Shown here: positions 10,770 through 19,986 of the stretch, in pieces
How the letters are laid out: every line of letters starts with the position of its first letter
Numbering within the stretch: the first letter of the stretch is position 1
Assembly (NCBI GenBank): GCA_019775845.1
Contig: JADQAV010000017.1
Coordinates: 682,001-746,000 of the forward strand
Direction of reading: 5' to 3'
Source: Myrmaecium sp. VS I D KN 1
Taxonomy: Eukaryota > Ascomycota > Dothideomycetes > Valsariales > Valsariaceae
DNA: 64,000 nucleotides
Program-made: the position numbers and the translations under genes
The notes under the pieces: generated by a model
Seen by the model: the letters and a program-made list of their open reading frames with translations, nothing else
Told to the model about the DNA's origin: nothing
Database searches by the model: none

Positions 10770-11370
10770 TCAGAGTAAACCGGCCTCACCCCATTCTTTT
10801 AGTGCATCCCGGCATTCTGCTAACACACGCTCCGCGACATCACACAGCTCATCTGCCCGAGTTAGTAGATCTGTCGGTGAGCCTGGTGTCCCGGCCGTGT
10901 CCGACGCGGCCGTTGCGGAGCAGCAACTCCGGAAAATCTGACGCTCGATATCGAGAAGATGGAGGATGCCAAACACCCATGTCGAGATATGTTGGGTCCT
11001 CTCGACCGCCGTTCATCTCGCCAAACTCTTGCGTGATCAGTTGGTCGGTTAGCTCGATGGATTCGATGTTGCCGGGATCATCATCGTCCGTCTCGTCTCC
11101 TGGGTCCTGGGCGGACGCTTGGTTGACCGGCCTCTGCGGTTAGTAAACCGCAGGATGAGGTCCGGCTCGGCCCGTCTGTGGGGATAGTGTTTCCGGAACG
11201 ATCGGCTCGAACGCTCCGGCCAGGTCGTCTTCGGAATCGGAATCGATATAATGTGTTTCGAGGGGTGGTCTTATCTCCTCGCGGTCCTCGGGAGCATTCT
11301 CGGAAGCTTCCTCAGGAGCGTCCTCGTAAGCGTCCCGGATGAGAAGACCTGTCGTGTGCGTGGGATCCAT
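10770..11370 (-). pseudogene. Possible decayed acidic-protein gene
   Basis: Three minus-strand segments look coding but do not share one frame. The first, from 11370, is acidic (EDAPEEASENAPEDREE, then IDSDSEDDL). The second, about 10985-11100, is also acidic (PGDETDDDDPGNIESIELTD). The third, 10770-10976, is helical (LLTRADELCDVAERVLAE). A TACTAAC branch-like sequence with an adjacent CAG sits between the first two, but no good donor precedes it. This could be a multi-exon gene or a frameshifted remnant. No family recognised. Confidence 0.25.
11134..11153. repeat. Perfect 8-bp stem, 4-nt loop inverted repeat
   Basis: CTGCGGTT-AGTA-AACCGCAG is a perfect hairpin. On the minus strand it contains TACTAAC followed by CGCAG, so it may be an intron branch site and acceptor of the adjacent candidate gene rather than an independent element. 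Confidence 0.5.
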
Positions 11371-11420
11371 GTCAACAACGTGTCGTGTAGATGTCCACGC
11401 GGTACCCTTTTTATCATGAA

Positions 11421-11524
11421 GGGTTCGGGATGGGTGAAGATGGAGTCCTCCTGAAGGGGTCGGGATAGGTGAAGTCAGAGGCTTGCAGAAGGGGTCGGGA
11501 TGGGTGAAGATAGAGTCTTCCTGC
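11421..11524. repeat. 35-bp tandem repeat, three copies
   Basis: GGGT(T)CGGGAT(G/A)GGTGAAG starts at 11421, 11456 and 11491, a 35-bp period. The rest of each unit (GATGGAGTCCTCCTGAAG-like) is less conserved in the middle copy. Non-coding, between two candidate genes. Confidence 0.8.
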
Positions 11525-11923
11525 GTCTAGAGCCTAAGGGTGGCGGCCACACTGCCCTCTTCTCTCAGATGTAGGACGGTGTCGAGGTTCAAGTGGCACT
11601 GGGCTCGGGGGACGTCCCCACCGAGAAACAATGTCATGCATGACGTAGGCATAGTAGGTTCTTCCACCTCAGGCACGGCAAGTCGGCATCCCCGGCATGA
11701 ATCTGATGTTCTTCTTGGCACAACTTGTGCTATCTCATTTTATACGTCCCGCTTCACCTCTTATTGCTTCTAACTTCGAACAACCTCGCAGCTGGCTCAG
11801 AAGTCAACACGCTTCAGCTGCCAGTCACCTTCAACTGCCAGCAACCCCAACTCCCGACGACCCATAAGTGCGACTTCCGCTCGCTCTCGATCGATCACGA
11901 GCATAGGTACGATACCTCCGTCA

Positions 11924-12865
11924 GTGCTAGCAAGCATTGCTAATCGGTTGCCGAGTGGTTCCTCTCGACTTCGAGCCACCGAAATCAAGTCATCTTTGGA
12001 CACCGAACCTCAACCGACATTTACCGTCAACGTGAGTGTTTTGTTGCTCGATAAGGTAGGCGACGCCGAGGCCCTCACGATGTATAATCTGCTAACGTTC
12101 CCTTCAGTCGTCAAGGTGCCACGCCCTGGTAAGCAAGAGGGTTTGATCGAGTACGAGTACAACACGGGGTGGAAGACGTTGTGTGCGGGCTACGACGTGG
12201 GCCCGGATCACGACCTCGCCGGCGCTCTTCAGGAACTCGATGTCGAGCTCTTCCTGAAACCTAGCATCCAATGGCTTCGTGGAAACACCGCAGCGAAGGA
12301 TGGTGAGCCGACGCACCTGTACCTCACGCAAAAACAATCCGGGCAGCTGAATGCCATCTGGGCTGCCTGTAACGAACGCAAGCCTTTCGTGCTCGAGTTC
12401 CCCGTTACCCCGCACGAGCAGAAAGCGTGGCAGAAGTTCAGGGAGATTCACCCGAACAGCAAGGCAGATATCGTGGACTTTGTCACCCAGTACCGCATCT
12501 TCTTAATGTCACCATACTGCGGTCCTCCACGGAAGTCGATCGTCGGCAAATATCCGGAAGATATCCCCGAGGAAGACGATGATTTCGAGTTCGACGACGG
12601 CAGGTGGGAGCTCTTTCAGAACCGCGCTTCAGGCTCCGGTTCCGCCCCGGATTCGACTCCGGCCCACCAGCGTTTCAACAGCGACTCGAAGCGGAAGCCG
12701 GACGAGAGCTTTCCTGACAATCAGAAGCGCCATCGGAAAAGCCTGGATGCCGCAATCTCAGACGAAATGTCGAAGAAGACCAACCAGCCGGAGCCTGGTC
12801 CCGCGCCAGCTCTTCCTGACAATGATGACCTCTATGCCCCCGGTCCCCCAACCAAACGGGTCTAG
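11924..12865 (+). CDS. Hypothetical protein, probably two or more exons
   Basis: Most of the protein lies in one exon from 12108 to the stop at 12865, reading VVKVPRPGKQEGLIEYEYN and ending in an acidic, Lys/Arg-containing low-complexity tail. A textbook intron precedes it: GTGAGT at 12032, GCTAAC branch site, CCTTCAG ending 12107 (76 nt). Splicing it changes the upstream frame, and that frame has no ATG before a stop, so another intron (for example GTACGA at 11907 to about 11955) is likely and the true start is uncertain. The globular part (about residues 60-210) has mixed alpha/beta composition with no motif I know. A diverged copy of its 3' end lies 180 bp downstream. Confidence 0.55.
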   Translation: MLASIANRLPSGSSRLRATEIKSSLDTEPQPTFTVNVSVLLLDKVGDAEALTMYNLLTFPSVVKVPRPGKQEGLIEYEYNTGWKTLCAGYDVGPDHDLAGALQELDVELFLKPSIQWLRGNTAAKDGEPTHLYLTQKQSGQLNAIWAACNERKPFVLEFPVTPHEQKAWQKFREIHPNSKADIVDFVTQYRIFLMSPYCGPPRKSIVGKYPEDIPEEDDDFEFDDGRWELFQNRASGSGSAPDSTPAHQRFNSDSKRKPDESFPDNQKRHRKSLDAAISDEMSKKTNQPEPGPAPALPDNDDLYAPGPPTKRV

Positions 12866-13044
12866 ACCCTTTGTTACATCTCGGATGTTGATCGGCTCGG
12901 TTACTAGGGTATAGAAGACCGCATATCGTGCGCCTCTCCTAACCTGAACGTCGGGACGCAAAGTCAACTCTATACCACTCTGCTAATCGTGATGGGAGGC
13001 GAGGAGGGAAGCATGAAGGTCTTATTCAGTGATTCGGAGATAAA

Positions 13045-13300
13045 TTGAAGCCGTCCGAAGATATTTCAGAGGAAGCGGATGAGACCGATCTTCCTCAAGA
13101 TGTTCCAGAGGAAGCTGATGAATCCGAGATGGGCCAAGGCAAGTTGGACCTCTTCAAGGACCAAAGCACGCGGGACCTCTTCAAGAACGATCGTTCAGAC
13201 CTCGATACCGCCCCCGCTGCTGCTCTGGTCCACCAAGGTTCCCGCAGCGACTCCTAGCGGAAGCCTGCCGAGAGCCTTTCCAACGTTCAAAGCGTTACAA
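13045..13300 (+). pseudogene. Decayed duplicate of the 3' end of the upstream hypothetical gene
   Basis: The segment parallels the C-terminal part of the preceding gene. DLFKNDRSDLDTAPAAALVH followed by QGSRSDS matches ELFQNRASGSGSAPDSTPAH followed by QRFNSDS in spacing and key residues. Past an in-frame TAG the match continues at DNA level (GGAAGCCTGCCGAGAGCC versus GGAAGCCGGACGAGAGCT). It is therefore a partial tandem duplication, interrupted by a stop where the parent has AAG. No independent start or upstream domain is visible. Confidence 0.55.
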
Positions 13301-14573
13301 AATGGGTTGAATAACAACACATGCATAAACAAGCGGTCGCAACAGACCCTCTAGCTCGACTCCGATCAAAGTTCTCACACCAATACTGATATCTACATCA
13401 GTCCGACCATACCGAGAAATGATCCACTAGCATGGCTTCTTAGGATCAGAGAATGAACATTGAAATCAATAACGGAAAAATACTCGTGTGCTTGTTGACT
13501 CTCATCTTTGGTTTAAATCCTCCTATCTAATAACTATACCTAGGAGCTTCGAGTGATGAAACATGCCCCAGTGCGTGTAGTGAGCCATGCTAATGTCCAG
13601 AAGTAAAGCTAACCTCCCCAACTCGCCATCATACTCTCTTCACCGTAGAGGGGATATCGTATAAGGTAAAGATAAAGGAGAAATCGAAAGAGATACCCCA
13701 AAACGCCCCCTGCTGTGATACCTTGAACAAATAGCAAAGCGAACCAGGGCCATTTCGAAGTTGATCTTCGCCCGCGTAGCAAACGGTTTCTTTTCCAGAG
13801 CGGAGGCGTGGGAAAGGCGAGGAGAACAAAACAACCATAAGTGGCTAAAAGGATAGAAGTCCGGTCGTCGGATCAGGCTCACGAAGAATGAAAGGAATAT
13901 ATAGGAGCGTGGTTGTCTGGTGCTATCCGTTTCTCGTACTGTATAAATCTGGACACGCAGTCTGATAGAGATCATGGCGTACGTTGATCGTGGAAGGGCA
14001 TAGGCTTCATGGGCTGCTGTCTAACGAAGATTGGGCTGTTGCTTTCGCGTTCTTCATCGATGCCAAATATTCGACAACGGGGGGTCTGGCGCAGTGGACC
14101 GCTTGATTGAACGGTCCAACTCAGTGCTGGGCTTCTTTCTCGTGCGCCGATGGTGTAAGGATGATTTGCTCCTCCACTTTGGCACGGAAATTCGAAGTGC
14201 ACGTCCACTGTGTTCTACAGACGTACACGGGAGTAACCTCGCAAATTGACGATTGAGAAAGGCATGCTTGCGCTGTGTAGGAAAAAGGAGAATTATGCCA
14301 TTTTGGAAACTAATGGCTATGGACTGGTCTAGCTAAAGCCCTTGTAGAGGCTTGTACAGATCGTTTAGTTCGGTGAAGAAGGCCCCTTTCCCAAGTGGTT
14401 GTCCTTGAATGTGTACTGTGGATAACACTGCCGTAACTCCTTGCTTCGACTGCCGTCCCGGGTTGGTCTAGGGATAGGGTAATTAGCGGGGGGTGATCAG
14501 GGCGCTCGTATAGAGGGAGGTAATACCCACCTTCATCGGCGTCCGGTTCGTTGTTCGTGCAAGGGCGCTTCTG
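13301..14573. other. Intergenic stretch, no supported gene
   Basis: No frame on either strand has convincing composition or splice support. I see nothing else in it. Confidence 0.5.
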
Positions 14574-15028
14574 TCAGGTGCGCTCTTTTTTCACCAGAAC
14601 AAACTCCAAGAAGTCGTTACAACCAACGGCAATGGCGATATTAACAACCAGGTATATGACGTAGCAGATGAAAAGGTTATCCAAAATGAAGGTCGGGAAC
14701 GCGGAGACAAACATGCCGACGAGCATATAGTAAAGCGTCTCTGCCGAGAAACCGGCACCTTTCGGACACAGGACGTACGTCAACCGCCGCGGGCCATTTG
14801 TAGTCCCCAGTAGGTGCAGCAAAGTTCCAGGACGACGAGCTTGAGTTTGTTCCGTAGAAAAGCCTCTGGATCTCGGATGTAGAGGAAGAGGTAGATTAGC
14901 AAGTGGAGGCACACGTAAACCTTGAGATTGAATCTGTGGCGGACGCGGAGCTCGTCGAAGGTTCTCTGTTTGACTAGGAGGGAAAATATGTTCATAGCCA
15001 GCGGTGGATCGCTGGAGGTTGAATCCAT
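14574..15028 (-). CDS. Small multi-pass membrane protein (about 136 aa), two exons
   Basis: The ATG is at 15028. Exon 1 (14785-15028) joins exon 2 (14574-14740) through a 44-nt phase-1 intron (14741-14784; weak GTTGAC donor, GGCAG acceptor). Without splicing, the first frame stops at the second hydrophobic segment. The spliced protein has a hydrophilic N-terminus, then hydrophobic segments near residues 38-52, 60-75, 87-102 and 106-122, and a short charged tail (LVKKERT). Its pattern matches the next gene upstream on this strand segment by segment (GMFVSAFPTFILDNL versus WMIVACFPTQVFDHL), so the two are tandem paralogues. The donor is poor, so a frameshifted gene is the alternative. Family unknown. 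Confidence 0.55.
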
Positions 15029-15412
15029 GGCTGCGAGCTGTGGATTGTATTGTGCGGTTACGGTTGTCCTGGAAGATCCGGCGGAAGACTGGAAATGGGT
15101 AGAGAAGTAGGTAGCGATGCAAGTCTTGGCGTCGGGGCACAGAAACGTAGAATGCTATCAAAACAAACGATATGAAAGAGAACGCAATGGAAACATAATT
15201 AAAAACTGGGATTTATTGATCTGCAGCTAATCACCTAGCTGTTTATTATACGGATGTGGAAAGGATTATGCCCTTGCAGCTTCTCATGAGACACAGCCAA
15301 AGAATCCGCTTCAACAAACCGGCCAACAAGCAGATACTATGATAGCCGTGCTCATACACATCAAACGCGCAAGCTTGTACCCTCGCTGTTTGCCACGAAG
15401 TTCCACGACCTC

Positions 15413-15961
15413 CTACTCCTTCTCCATCTTCGCCTCCGGCACAGCGATGAAGATATAATACCACATCATCAGCACAACAAAGCCCACCTTGACCAAATGA
15501 TCAAAAACCTGCGTCGGGAAACAAGCCACAATCATCCACGTCGTGAGGATGAACGCGACCTTGCCACGAAACATGTTATCCTTATCCCCATCCCTCTTAG
15601 CGTTCAACAGGGGCAGATCGCCCAGACAGAAAATGAGCAGGTACAAAAGTCCGACGACGGTGACAAGCGAGATCAGGTTGCCGGACAAGCAGAGCTCAGG
15701 ATAGCGGATGAAGATGCTCGCCACGGTGATCCAGTAGAGCTTTTTGAGGCCGCAGGTGCATGGAGCTGGTGTCGTATCGGAAGTCTCGGGCGGTGGAAGG
15801 GCGATGCCATGGAGGTCCTTTCCGGTGCTCTCGTTGAGCTGCTGCTTCTTGAGACTGGTAAGGTGGGAGCGGATGGGTGGGTCTAAGAGAATGGACCGTT
15901 TGAGAGCCCGTTGATGGCTGGGACTCTCGAAGTCGATGAGCTCAGGTGGAGTGATTGGCAT
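15413..15961 (-). CDS. Small multi-pass membrane protein (182 aa)
   Basis: A single exon begins at the ATG at 15961. About 75 hydrophilic residues with Pro/Ser are followed by a CTCG motif and hydrophobic segments (LYWITVASIFI, LVTVVGLLYLLIFCL, VAFILTTWMIVACF, VGFVVLMMWYYIFIAV), ending in a charged tail (AKMEKE). This predicts about four membrane spans with both ends probably on the same side. It is the better preserved member of a tandem pair with the gene at 14574-15028. No signal peptide and no transporter motif are visible. The membrane and function are unknown. Confidence 0.65.
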   Translation of the reverse strand: MPITPPELIDFESPSHQRALKRSILLDPPIRSHLTSLKKQQLNESTGKDLHGIALPPPETSDTTPAPCTCGLKKLYWITVASIFIRYPELCLSGNLISLVTVVGLLYLLIFCLGDLPLLNAKRDGDKDNMFRGKVAFILTTWMIVACFPTQVFDHLVKVGFVVLMMWYYIFIAVPEAKMEKE

Positions 15962-16284
15962 CTTGAGTTGAGGTAGGCTGTTCTGTCGAGATGTCTCCAG
16001 GAGCGTGGTGCGAGGTTTGGTTGTGGTTACTTGTGGGGAGTAATGTGTTAAGTTGCTCTTTCGTTAGAGGCTGCTGTTTTATAGCTGGGATCGCGAGGCG
16101 TCACGGATAGATACCTTAATATAAGTAAGAATCGGTTCTCTCGCCTTTCACATAGGCCGGGGACATTCACAGTTGCGCTTTGAAGCAATAGAAACACGGA
16201 ATAAAGAAGACATACCTATATATAGAAAAGCCCATACCCAACCATCAAACGCGCGAACTCTCGTCACACAAACCTTAATAGCCC

Positions 16285-16450
16285 AAAAAGAAAAAAAAAA
16301 AAAAGAGAAGAAACAATATATACCCTCCATCACATTCGAACCGACAACCTTCAACTTGCCAAAAATAGGAGGCATTATCGGTCCGGTGTGTTCCGAGGCA
16401 GCCTCCTTGCAAAGCAACCATGCTTTCCCCACTGAGCCACCAGGGTGGAC
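16285..16450 (-). mobile_element. tRNA-derived element (SINE head or decayed tRNA), minus strand
   Basis: On the minus strand, an A box (TGGCTCAGTGG at 16429-16439) and a B box (GGTTCGAAT at 16334-16342) are followed by a T-rich tract (16285-16304). The interval includes an anticodon-like TTTGCAA. The A-to-B distance is longer than in a normal tRNA, and the acceptor and T stems pair only partly, so it is not a functional tRNA by eye. The T run could be a pol III terminator. Confidence 0.45.
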
Positions 16451-16459
16451 AGTGTGGTT

Positions 16460-16495
16460 GGATCATCTCATCTTTAAACCCTGATGAGATGGTCC
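16460..16495. repeat. Imperfect 13-bp inverted repeat
   Basis: GGATCATCTCATC (16460-16472) and GATGAGATGGTCC (16483-16495) form a 13-bp stem with one mismatch and a 10-nt loop, directly beside the tRNA-derived element. It may mark an insertion end or a terminator-like hairpin. Confidence 0.6.
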
Positions 16496-16944
16496 ATGTG
16501 GTAGGATGGGTTTGTAGGTATATTATATACCCTAAATGCTGCTGAGTGCGTCTGCTTGGCGTGTGCAGGTCTGCGCAGCTGTCAACGGACAGCGAGTTAG
16601 ATTGTACGTCATCTCCGCGCCTCTATTAAGCATGCTCATGGTGACGAAGTGGTTGACAATAGGGAATGTTTTAAGTGAAGATTTCGAAATTGATTCAAGG
16701 CGGTGAACTAACAGAGGGAAATGAAAAGCATGACAAAGTAATTTCTGTATGAAGACGGCTTAGTACCGCCTGTGTGGAGAACTGTATAGACATCGAGCAA
16801 GAAGCTCAACCACTGAATCACGTCTTGAGATACATGAACACCCGGCAACGCTTCCAGTGCCCACATTCCAGGAATTCAATACCTCTACCAATGAACCAGC
16901 CACGTAACCCCGATCTGGCCATCGCCATCATCCCCAAGAACACA

Positions 16945-19900
16945 CTACTCCTCATCACCCACCACCGCACTCACAACTTCAACCTCAGCAGGAGTATCCT
17001 CCAAACCGCCAGCATCCCCCTCTCCATCCAGGCCCAACAACCCCTTCACCGTCCTCCCAAACTCCGTCCCATCAGTATCAAAGCCGCGCTTCTTCAACTC
17101 AAGGTCAACACACATAATCAAGCACAGCAACACCGCCGTCTTCATCACCCCCGTATTCAGCATCAAGCACCACAAGCCCGCAGCAACGACGCACACCTTT
17201 CCCGTCTGCGAAGTCTGGCGCCAGAGGCCGGAAAAGCTGGCGCTCGCGTCGTGCCAGAGCGCGGCGATATCAACTTGCGTTGCGCGAACATCGCGGGTGT
17301 GTTTTGAGTCGTTGGATGCTTGCTGCGCGTCCAGCCGCTCCTCAAGCGAAGCCAGCTTACTGAAGATAACGCAGATAGCGTCGACGGTTTGCTCAGAAAG
17401 GCGGTTGAGCGCATCGTAGCGCTCCGCCGTATCACCGGCTGTGACAGCAGTCCTGCCAGCGTCAGCCTTGAGCGTGAATACCTCACCCCGCAAGCCTTCC
17501 AGCGCTCTCTCAACGTCCTGCAGGTCGTCCCGCGAGACCTGCCGCTCCCTCATCTCCCCTATCATCTCGCAGAGAGCACGATTATCCCGCGCCACCTGCG
17601 CGAGCTGCTGCCTCAGGCTTCTCCCATCATCCTTGGCCTTTTCCTCGATCCGCGCAGCTTGCTCGGCAAGCTCGTCGATACAACACTCCTGCTGCGCGAT
17701 CCGCCCGTTCAGCTCAACCAGCCCGCGGTCCGAGAGTAGCTTCACGGCCGCGATGCGCTCGTGCAGCGCGGCGGTTTTGCCGGAGGTTTGGGCGAGCGAT
17801 GTGTGGAGGACGTCGAGCTCGGCGGCGGTCTCGGCGTGCCTGCCTTCGAGGCGCTCGAGCTGGTGGTGGTGGGTGTCCAGCGCGGTTTGGGTTTCGGCGG
17901 AGCTGATTTCTTGCGCTTGGATCTCGCCGTTGAGTTGGGCTTGCTGGTTGATCAGCTGGTGCTGTAGAGCGCCGAGGTGGTTGGTGATCTGCGCGAATTG
18001 CGTTGTGGTTTCTTTGCTCTTGGATTGCTCTGTTGCCTCGAGGTGGGTGAGCCGATGGGCGAGGTGTTGCTGCTCGAGCTTTTGGAGCCGCGCGTTGGCG
18101 TGCTTGATGGCTGTTGCTGTGTCCTTGGGGTTGTTCGTGAGGTTGTTCATTTGGCTGGCGAGCTTGGCCAGCTCGGCCTTCGCAGCTTTTCTCTCGTTCT
18201 CCGTGTCGCAGATGCGTTTGTGGATCTTATCAAGCTCCTTCTTGCCGCATGGCGCTGCTTCGGCAGCGGTGGTTTCGAGGTTCTTGGTGCGTGAATCAAG
18301 TGCTTTTATGTTGTTGGAGAGAGTGTGATTGGTCTCCTCGACGGAGGTGACGGTTTGACGCATTCCATCCACGGCTTCCTGCATGCACTGAATGGATTGC
18401 TCGACTGTACCGACCGTGGCAGAAACTTTCGTAGCTTCTTCCTTCCATGCTTTCTCCATAGATGCCACCTTTCTGTCAAGGGAGCGAGCGGCACCGGTGG
18501 TTGCCAGCCGCAAGCCCTCCGTCTCCTCCGAAATCCGAATGACCTCTTCCTTCAGGTCCGGAATGGTGTTCTCAGTCAGCGCCTTTATCTGCTCATCCAC
18601 GTCATCCAGCTTATCGACGTCAGACTCCACGTCTTCCAAACGCTGGCGAATTCCCTCATAGCGCACCATGTTGGTGCTAGCCATCGTCTCCACGTCATCG
18701 ATACGCTTGCCATGCTGCTCGGCCGCTGCAGCCGCAACTTGCCTGACACCTTTCAGATCGTCACGTAGGCCTTTGAGCTCCGCATCGATCGAACCAATCC
18801 GCGTCTTTTGGTCCGTAGCCAGCTCGCCTAGTCTCTTCCTCTCAGACTCGATGTCGGCTTGAAGCTTACCAGTTCTCTCCACACACTTCTCAAGCACATC
18901 AAGTCGCCCACCATGCTCAGCAAGCATACCCAGATCCACATCGCCGCGCTCACGCTTCGCGACGCTCTCCTCATCCACCGACGCGAAAGAAGGCAGCGCC
19001 ACACAAACCTCCTCCCAAAACCGCACAACATCAGCGTCAGCGAACGCCCTATCCTCGTTCGCCTCGGGCTGCTCGCTTTCAGCAGCAGCAGCAGCAGAAG
19101 AAGCGCCCTTCTTGACCGGATCCGCCACCGCGCCCGGCTGCTTGGGGGGCTGCAGACGCGGCGGCGCGCGCAGTGCTGCGTTTTGGATACCAGCAGGCAG
19201 GGCATCGATGTCGATGGAGAGCTTAGTCTTTACCGTTACTGGTACCTCGTCATGCTGTCTCTCGCGCTCTAACTGGCAGGCGTTAAAGAAGGCTGACACG
19301 CCTGGTGAGCTGGTTGTTGAGATTGGTGGAATTCTGTCCTCCCCGGCATCGGCAGAGGACGTGGGCGGCTTTGCGTTGGTAGCGGAGGGTGATGGGATCG
19401 ATGGGATCTGTTTTGCGTCCTTTGACGGGATTGAGCTGCGAGGCTGGGCGTGCTTGGACGCGCTCAGGCCGTTGAACGGCGGAGGGGATGGTTGGTTGGC
19501 ACTGAGTGGCGCTGGCTTCGTCGGCTCCGGTGGTGTGAAGGTGTTGACCTTTGCGAAGAGCGGAGGTGGTGATTTGGTTGTAGAGGTCGCTTGGTGATTG
19601 GGGCGAGAGGATGTGTCTTCTGAAGAAGTGTTCATGTTGCCCGCGTCATCAGGCTGCTCGAGCGTTGCATGCTGCTGGTGATTGGGGTGAGGGTTTGTGT
19701 CTTCTGAAGAAGTGTTCATGCTGCCTGTGGTATCAGGCTGCTCGAGCTTCGCATGCTGCTCTCGCTCGGCCTTCTCATCGACGTGATTCTTTCCCGTCTG
19801 CGTCTCGTCGACGCGACCCTTCCAAAACGGGCTCTTCTTGTCGTGCTTCGGCATCTTGGGCAGTTTGGCGCAGAAGGTCTGCTGCTGTTCTTCCCCGTCG

Positions 19901-19986
19901 GACGCTTCCTCCAACCGACTGCGCTTGAGAGGACGCCGATCCAGTTGTTGAGGTTGTTGCTTGGTGGAGTGGGATGACTCCTGCAT
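16945..19986 (-). CDS. Large coiled-coil protein with C-terminal membrane segment (1013 aa)
   Basis: One exon from the ATG at 19986 (MQESSHSTKQQ); an upstream extension of the frame looks like untranslated leader. The first ~330 residues are disordered: basic (LDRRPLKRSRLEE, a likely nuclear-type basic patch), then a duplicated ~35-residue unit (LEQPDTTGSMNTSSEDTNP and LEQPDDAGNMNTSSEDTSS), then Ser/Pro-rich. From about residue 335 to 900 there is an almost unbroken heptad coiled coil (for example DDVETMASTNMVRYEGIRQR, LEGRHAETAAELDVLH). A hydrophobic hairpin (VCVVAAGLWCLML, then TAVLLCLIMCVDL) at about 930-960 precedes an acidic tail. It resembles golgin- or tether-like proteins in design only; no homology is claimed. 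It probably anchors a long rod to a membrane. Confidence 0.8.
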   Translation of the reverse strand: MQESSHSTKQQPQQLDRRPLKRSRLEEASDGEEQQQTFCAKLPKMPKHDKKSPFWKGRVDETQTGKNHVDEKAEREQHAKLEQPDTTGSMNTSSEDTNPHPNHQQHATLEQPDDAGNMNTSSEDTSSRPNHQATSTTKSPPPLFAKVNTFTPPEPTKPAPLSANQPSPPPFNGLSASKHAQPRSSIPSKDAKQIPSIPSPSATNAKPPTSSADAGEDRIPPISTTSSPGVSAFFNACQLERERQHDEVPVTVKTKLSIDIDALPAGIQNAALRAPPRLQPPKQPGAVADPVKKGASSAAAAAESEQPEANEDRAFADADVVRFWEEVCVALPSFASVDEESVAKRERGDVDLGMLAEHGGRLDVLEKCVERTGKLQADIESERKRLGELATDQKTRIGSIDAELKGLRDDLKGVRQVAAAAAEQHGKRIDDVETMASTNMVRYEGIRQRLEDVESDVDKLDDVDEQIKALTENTIPDLKEEVIRISEETEGLRLATTGAARSLDRKVASMEKAWKEEATKVSATVGTVEQSIQCMQEAVDGMRQTVTSVEETNHTLSNNIKALDSRTKNLETTAAEAAPCGKKELDKIHKRICDTENERKAAKAELAKLASQMNNLTNNPKDTATAIKHANARLQKLEQQHLAHRLTHLEATEQSKSKETTTQFAQITNHLGALQHQLINQQAQLNGEIQAQEISSAETQTALDTHHHQLERLEGRHAETAAELDVLHTSLAQTSGKTAALHERIAAVKLLSDRGLVELNGRIAQQECCIDELAEQAARIEEKAKDDGRSLRQQLAQVARDNRALCEMIGEMRERQVSRDDLQDVERALEGLRGEVFTLKADAGRTAVTAGDTAERYDALNRLSEQTVDAICVIFSKLASLEERLDAQQASNDSKHTRDVRATQVDIAALWHDASASFSGLWRQTSQTGKVCVVAAGLWCLMLNTGVMKTAVLLCLIMCVDLELKKRGFDTDGTEFGRTVKGLLGLDGEGDAGGLEDTPAEVEVVSAVVGDEE

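Noticed and set aside
14574-15161. A 195-codon single-exon minus-strand gene
   Set aside because: Its N-terminal half is Arg/Pro-rich shadow sequence. The spliced model from 15028 gives a membrane protein that aligns with the neighbouring paralogue.
17441-18328. Long plus-strand frames across 17.3-19.6 kb
   Set aside because: They are the antisense of the 1013-aa coiled-coil gene. Their Ser/Cys/Arg-rich composition is what Glu/Lys/Ala-rich codons give on the other strand.
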